A stretch of 16,806 bases of DNA from NCBI GenBank assembly GCA_002292945.1, contig DBCG01000023.1, positions 1 to 16,806 of the forward strand. Direction: 5' to 3'. How positions within the stretch are numbered: position 1 is the first letter of the stretch; each line of letters begins with the position of its first letter. This DNA comes from Proteobacteria bacterium UBA964 (GTDB lineage: Bacteria; Pseudomonadota; Gammaproteobacteria; Steroidobacterales; Steroidobacteraceae). Both the position numbers and the translations under genes were made by a program. This document shows positions 12,900-16,806 of the stretch, piece after piece. The notes beneath the pieces were generated by a model, which saw only the letters and a list, made by a program, of their open reading frames with translations, had not been told where the DNA came from and made no database searches.

Positions 12900-13997
12900 T
12901 CATGGCCGGCGCGCGACCCACACCCGGGTCTGCAGGGGCACCCGGGTCCGCCGCTCCGAGGGGCGGCGGAAGCCGGCACGCCGGAGGCGCTCCGTCAGGT
13001 CCTCGGCCGTCCGCGGGCGACCGCTGCCCATGGCCCAGAGGTACACGCCGAAGTAGGCATCACCCATCCGCTCGGCACCCCGCGTTCCGGCCATCGGTTC
13101 CGCCACGAGCAACGTCCCGCCCGAGGGCAGCGCGGCGTAGGCGGCCGCGAGCAACCGGTCCACCCGCTCGTCATCGTGGTCGTGGAGCACCCTCACCAGG
13201 GTGATCAGGTCGGCGCCCGCCGGCAGCGGATCGCGATCGAAGTCCCCCGCCACGATCGTCACCCGAGGACCGAGGCCGGCCGCGGCGAACCGTTCCTCGG
13301 CCTGAGCGGCGACCCCAGGCAGATCGAACAGACCAAGCTGCAATCGCGGCGCGCGCTGCGCAAGGGCGCGCAAGAAAGTGCCGTCGCCGCCCCCGACATC
13401 CAAGACCCGGCGGTGTCGCCGGACGTCATAGGCATCGAGGATCTCCTCGGCCACCAATCCTTGGGACGCGGACATCAGCTGCGTGTAAGCCCGGGTCGCC
13501 GCCGTATCGACCTGCCCGGGCTCCGCTGTCGCCGCATAAGGCCAGTAGCGGGCGAGCGCGGTGGCGCCTCGCGGTGCGCGCAGCATCGCCAGCGGATCCA
13601 CGAGGTCGGCGTAGAGCAGCGCATGATGTTCGATCATGGCGAGCACGCCGGGGTTGCCGAGCAGGGCTGCACCGCGCGCGCCCAAGGCCCAGTGTTCGGC
13701 ACCGCGCAGCTCGAGCAACTCGAGCGCGGCGGCGGCACGCAACAAGGTCGCCGCCGGAGCAGGTGCCAAGGTCTCGGCGGGCAGCAGCTGCGCTGCGGTC
13801 AACGGACCGTCGCGCAGTCGCTCGAGCACCCCGAGACGCACGCAACTGAGCAGCACTTGGGAATAGACGAAACCCGCCACCACGTCGAACAACCCACGCG
13901 CCTCGCGGCGTGCCAACGGACGGGTCAGGGGGAACGCCGCCGCCGCACGTTGGAATCGCGGGCTCATCAGCAGCCGGTTGCGCCAATCGCGCCACAT
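12900..13997 (-). CDS. crtF: Hydroxyneurosporene O-methyltransferase, 365 aa
   Basis: SAM-dependent enzyme that methylates the C1 hydroxyl group made by CrtC, giving methoxy carotenoids. There is an N-terminal winged-helix-like dimerisation region, starting MWRDWRNRLLMSPRFQRAAA. The SAM motif LDVGGGDGTF is at about residues 199-208, and VRVLHDHDDERV with the catalytic-region His at about 268-279. Start 13997 is chosen because the longer frame to 14393 runs antisense-like through crtE coding DNA with no family similarity. A GGGAG lies about 12 nt upstream, a little far. The gap to crtE is 40 bp and to bchC 90 bp; that second gap holds the bchC promoter. Confidence 0.92.
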   Translation of the reverse strand: MWRDWRNRLLMSPRFQRAAAAFPLTRPLARREARGLFDVVAGFVYSQVLLSCVRLGVLERLRDGPLTAAQLLPAETLAPAPAATLLRAAAALELLELRGAEHWALGARGAALLGNPGVLAMIEHHALLYADLVDPLAMLRAPRGATALARYWPYAATAEPGQVDTAATRAYTQLMSASQGLVAEEILDAYDVRRHRRVLDVGGGDGTFLRALAQRAPRLQLGLFDLPGVAAQAEERFAAAGLGPRVTIVAGDFDRDPLPAGADLITLVRVLHDHDDERVDRLLAAAYAALPSGGTLLVAEPMAGTRGAERMGDAYFGVYLWAMGSGRPRTAEDLTERLRRAGFRRPSERRTRVPLQTRVWVARRP

Positions 13998-14037
13998 GGT
14001 AGGGATCAACTCCCGCGGGGTTGCAGGCGATCCGGCA

Positions 14038-14907
14038 TCACGCCGCGCGTTGCAGCAGTTGTGCAGGCAGCAGGCGCTGCGCTTCGAGGTCGACCAGTTC
14101 CCGCAGGAACTCGGCACCCGGACAGGCCGGGATCGACGCGTTGGCCTCAGCGATGAGCCGCTCGAAATGTTTGACTGCACCGGCCACACCGAGCTCGCCG
14201 ACCGCCGTCGGCCGGCCAAGGTCGGCATCGCGTCCCGCGGGCTTGCCGAGCTCGTCGTCGGTGCCGAGCGCATCGCGGATGTCATCAGCGATCTGGTAGG
14301 CCTCGCCGAGACGATCACCAAGTACGAGCCACGGTGCCGGATCGGCGCCGGCGGACATCGCCCCACCGACCGTGGCGGCGATGAACAGCGCACCGGTCTT
14401 TAGGCGCCGGTATTCCTCGAGCGGTGCGGTGGCCTCGCACTCCCATGCTTGGCCGGCGACGATGCCGCCCGGCGCACCTGCGGCGCGCGCCAACGCGAGC
14501 ACGAGCCCCGGCAGTCGTTGCGGAGCATCGGCAAAAGCACGGGCGATGTTCTGGAAAGCGAGCACGATCAGCGCATCGCCCACCAGCAGCGCGATGCGCT
14601 CGTCGAAGGCTTTGTGCACCGAGGGGCGGTTGCGCCGCGTGTCGGCATCGTCGAAGCACGGCAGATCGTCATGCACCAACGAGGCGCAATGCAGCAGCTC
14701 GATGGAGGCCGCCGTCGCCTCGGCGAGCGGCGAGTTCGGTTCGCCGCAACCTGCCGCGATCGCCAGGCACAGCCGCGGCCGGATCCGCGCCCCGCCCGGG
14801 AAGACGGCATAACGGATGGCTGCCGCGAGACGCGGCGGACAGCCGAGCGTATCGCAGGAAGCAACCGCGCTCTCCAAGGCCTGCTCGATCGCCGAACCGC
14901 TTTCCAT
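14038..14907 (-). CDS. crtE: Geranylgeranyl diphosphate synthase, 289 aa
   Basis: Makes GGPP for carotenoids and the bacteriochlorophyll tail from IPP and shorter prenyl diphosphates. It is a trans-prenyltransferase with a first Asp-rich motif DDLPCFD (about residues 80-86, DDx4D as in bacterial type-II enzymes) and a second DDIRD (208-212). KAFDERIALLVGDALIVLAF and GGIVAGQAWECEA are typical. The ATG at 14907 has AGGTGG 5 nt upstream and is preferred to the GTG three codons earlier (14916). It heads the minus-strand superoperon and is divergent from the second crtC. Confidence 0.94.
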   Translation of the reverse strand: MESGSAIEQALESAVASCDTLGCPPRLAAAIRYAVFPGGARIRPRLCLAIAAGCGEPNSPLAEATAASIELLHCASLVHDDLPCFDDADTRRNRPSVHKAFDERIALLVGDALIVLAFQNIARAFADAPQRLPGLVLALARAAGAPGGIVAGQAWECEATAPLEEYRRLKTGALFIAATVGGAMSAGADPAPWLVLGDRLGEAYQIADDIRDALGTDDELGKPAGRDADLGRPTAVGELGVAGAVKHFERLIAEANASIPACPGAEFLRELVDLEAQRLLPAQLLQRAA

Positions 14908-14998
14908 GATGGCCACCTGCCTGTCAGCGGCGTGACGACGCCGACCCTTCGATGCTCCGACTGGCGGATGTCCAGTCTGGTTGTCACACTAGGCTGTC
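14908..14998. promoter_or_regulatory. Divergent crtE / crtC promoter region
   Basis: This 91-bp gap must hold both divergent promoters. It contains an inverted repeat GACTGG-N7-CCAGTC at 14959-14977 and several TGTCA half-sites (14922, 14983, 14996). TGT-N12-TCA at 14982-14999 and TGT-N14-ACA at 14969-14988 are imperfect versions of a PpsR site. No clear -35/-10 pair could be assigned on either strand. Confidence 0.5.
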
Positions 14999-15991
14999 AT
15001 GGAATATAGACACCCTCGCAAATCGAGTCAAACGGCAGCCGGCATCGATTTCTCCGTCGCGGTCGCCGATCGGGGCTACACGTGGTGGTACATCGACGCC
15101 TGGAGCGATTGTGGGCAGCACGGCCTGACGATCATCGCCATGCTCGGCTGCGTCTTCTCCCCTTGGTATGCCGCCGCGCGTCGGCGAGGTCCGGTCGACC
15201 CTTTGCAGCACAGCGGCCTCAACGTGGCGCTCTATGGTGCGGGCGGTCATCGTTGGGCGCTGACCGAACGCGGCGCCGGCGACCTGCAGCGCAGCCGGGA
15301 CACCCTTGGCATCGGACCGAGCTCGATGGGCTGGGAGGGTGATGAACTCGTCGTGCGTATCGACGAGACGACCTCGCCCCTGCCCCGCCGCTTGCGCGGC
15401 GTCGTGCGTCTGCGTCCCGGCGCGTTCGCGGATGTCACCTACACGCTGGATGCAAAGGGGCGCCATCGCTGGCGACCGATCGCGCCGCACTGCCGCGTCA
15501 GCGTCGAACTGGAACATCCGTCGCTGAAGTGGCAGGGCACCGGGTACTTCGATTGCAACGAGGGGCAGGCGCCGCTCGAGGAGGACTTCCTGTCCTGGAA
15601 CTGGTCGCGCGCCCACCGCGGCGCGGAGACGCTGATCTTCTACGACACCGTCTGGCCCGCGGCGGCCTCCACAGAGGCCTCGGGTCGGCAGCTCGCGCTC
15701 GCCATCGATGCGAGCGGCTCGGCACGCCCGATCGAAGCACCACCGCCGCAGGATCTGGCGAGCACCCCATGGGGGATCCGCCGCGCCACGCGCGCCGACG
15801 CGCATACCCAGCCGCGGGTGCTCGCGACGCTCGAAGACGGGCCGTTCTACGCGCGCTCACGCATCGCCGCGGACATCGCCGGCGAGCGAGTGGAGGGTTT
15901 CCACGAAAGCGTCTCCCTGCAGCGCTTCGCCGCACGCTGGGTGCAATGCTTGTTGCCGGTCAGGCTGCCGCGGCGCCCGATCGCCCGCTAG
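14999..15991 (+). CDS. crtC: Acyclic carotenoid 1,2-hydratase, second copy, 330 aa
   Basis: Same family and reaction as the crtC at 954-2162. Shared blocks are GYTWWYIDAWSDCGQHG (about residues 26-42), GCVFSPWYAAARRRG, LNVALYG, HPSLKWQGTGYFDCNEG and LSWNWSRAH. It is clearly not a recent duplicate, since many positions differ. ATG 14999 is the only sensible start: an in-frame TAG lies three codons upstream and no other start codon occurs before the conserved core. Its ribosome-binding site is weak (AGG only). It ends in CTAG, sharing those four bases with the convergent crtB. No crtD follows, unlike Rhodobacter's crtCD. Confidence 0.93.
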   Translation: MEYRHPRKSSQTAAGIDFSVAVADRGYTWWYIDAWSDCGQHGLTIIAMLGCVFSPWYAAARRRGPVDPLQHSGLNVALYGAGGHRWALTERGAGDLQRSRDTLGIGPSSMGWEGDELVVRIDETTSPLPRRLRGVVRLRPGAFADVTYTLDAKGRHRWRPIAPHCRVSVELEHPSLKWQGTGYFDCNEGQAPLEEDFLSWNWSRAHRGAETLIFYDTVWPAAASTEASGRQLALAIDASGSARPIEAPPPQDLASTPWGIRRATRADAHTQPRVLATLEDGPFYARSRIAADIAGERVEGFHESVSLQRFAARWVQCLLPVRLPRRPIAR

Positions 15992-16806
15992 GTCTCCGGC
16001 GCGCGATCTGCGCGCTCGAGCCGCTCGAACGCGGACAACGCGAGCGAGAACTCCCTCACGAGAAGGCTCTCACCGACGAGCGCATCGCCGCGTACGCCAT
16101 GCGTTGAATCATGGACGGTCACCGCATCGAGCAGGAAGCGCGCCTCGGGCAGCACGTCGAACGACCCCGCGGTGCGCGGCGCGGTGACCGATGCGGTGAT
16201 CGCCTGCGCCAACAGCAGGAGTTTGCGGCGCGCCGACACCACTGCACGGGAGGACACCGAATCGCCGCCGGCGCGGGCCACTTTACGGCCGATCTCGGCG
16301 TACATCAGCCGCGCAGCGTGGATCGCTGGACGGCACTCGGGCGGTAATTCGGACACGCCCACCGCGGCGCGCTCGTAGAGCAGCTGCGCCTCCACCACGA
16401 GACGGTTGACGATTCGCCCGAGGTCGGGCTCGAACTGCGGATCGGCCAACCACTCCGCCGCATCGATGCCAGCCTCGCGCAGCCACTCGCGCGGCAGGTA
16501 GATGCGCCCGAGCCGTGCGTCCTCGCCGACATCGCGCGCGATGTTGGAGAGCTGCATGCCGACACCGAGGTCGGCCGCGCGCGCGAGCGCAGCGGGCGAG
16601 CGCACGCCCATCAGCAAGGACATCATCACCCCCACGGTGCCGGCGACGCGCATCCCGTAGGCCCGAAGCGCCGGCAGATCTTCGTAGATGCGCCCCTCTG
16701 CATCCCAGGCGAAACCCTCCAGCAGCGCCGCGGGCACCGCCTGCGGGATGTGGAATCGCGCCACGACATCGGCGAGCGCCCGGTCGGCGGCGTTGTCGAT
16801 CGGCTC
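15988..16806 (-). CDS. crtB: Phytoene synthase (partial, N-terminus beyond right edge)
   Basis: Condenses two GGPP to phytoene, the first committed carotenoid step. The 272 C-terminal residues are visible and the frame is open to the edge. The second Asp motif is present as LSNIARDVGEDARLGRIYLP (D-V-G-E-D), and GTVGVMMSLLMG lies before it. The first Asp-rich motif must lie just outside the window. The C-terminal helix VSARRKLLLLAQAI is typical. The ORF's apparent GTG start at 16764 is internal. The stop TAG overlaps the crtC stop on the other strand (CTAG). In most clusters crtB follows crtI, which would lie to the right. Confidence 0.93.
   Translation of the reverse strand, partial: EPIDNAADRALADVVARFHIPQAVPAALLEGFAWDAEGRIYEDLPALRAYGMRVAGTVGVMMSLLMGVRSPAALARAADLGVGMQLSNIARDVGEDARLGRIYLPREWLREAGIDAAEWLADPQFEPDLGRIVNRLVVEAQLLYERAAVGVSELPPECRPAIHAARLMYAEIGRKVARAGGDSVSSRAVVSARRKLLLLAQAITASVTAPRTAGSFDVLPEARFLLDAVTVHDSTHGVRGDALVGESLLVREFSLALSAFERLERADRAPET

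Noticed and set aside
12837..14156. 439-codon plus-strand ORF opposite crtF
   Set aside because: Shadow frame of a GC-rich gene; it would start within the bchC promoter and has no family features.

Overview
This window is a piece of a purple-bacterial photosynthesis gene cluster. It carries the late bacteriochlorophyll a genes (bchC, bchX, bchY, bchZ), the reaction centre and core antenna genes (pufB, pufA, pufL, pufM, pufC), the peripheral LH2 antenna genes (pucB, pucA, and pucC cut by the left edge), and genes for acyclic carotenoids of the spheroidene/spirilloxanthin type (crtE, crtF, crtC twice, crtD, crtA, and crtB cut by the right edge). Almost everything lies on the minus strand. Read in the direction of transcription, from right to left, the order is crtE-crtF-bchC-bchX-bchY-bchZ-pufB-pufA-pufL-pufM-pufC-crtA-crtD-crtC-pucB-pucA-pucC. 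Many neighbours overlap by 1 to 8 nt, as in a superoperon. Only the second crtC (14999-15991) is on the plus strand, divergent from crtE and convergent with crtB.

The window appears to be made of two parts. Left of about 6.6 kb, base composition and codon use are moderate, and the set pufMC-crtADC-pucBAC with a tetraheme PufC resembles betaproteobacterial phototrophs of the Rubrivivax/Rhodoferax/Limnohabitans kind. Right of about 6.7 kb the DNA is clearly GC-richer, with heavy ATC/CTC/GCG/TCG codon use. Its order, crtC diverging from crtEF-bchCXYZ-puf, is the arrangement known from Rhodobacter and also seen in some gammaproteobacteria. The change falls inside pufL, in its most conserved stretch, and each side brings its own crtC. 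This is either a natural recombination inside pufL or a join between two organisms' clusters made during assembly. The sequence alone cannot decide, so naming one host would be unsafe. Both sides are clearly Proteobacteria.

In function, CrtE and CrtB make GGPP and phytoene. CrtC, CrtD and CrtF hydrate, desaturate and methylate the acyclic carotenoid, and CrtA adds keto groups. BchXYZ and BchC carry out the chlorin-to-bacteriochlorin steps. The pigments are assembled into the RC-LH1 complex (PufBALM), which is re-reduced by the PufC cytochrome, and into LH2 (PucBA, with the assembly factor PucC).

The most informative regulatory site is upstream of bchC (12838-12881). Two PpsR/CrtJ-type palindromes, 8 bp apart, cover a sigma70-like -35 and -10. 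Strong RNA folds flank the pufBA genes. No wholly new system was recognised. The main points of interest are the break inside pufL, an LH2 alpha subunit with Phe44-Leu45 (predicting a blue-shifted LH2), a crtC that may overlap crtD by 349 nt, and an unusual LH1 beta subunit.
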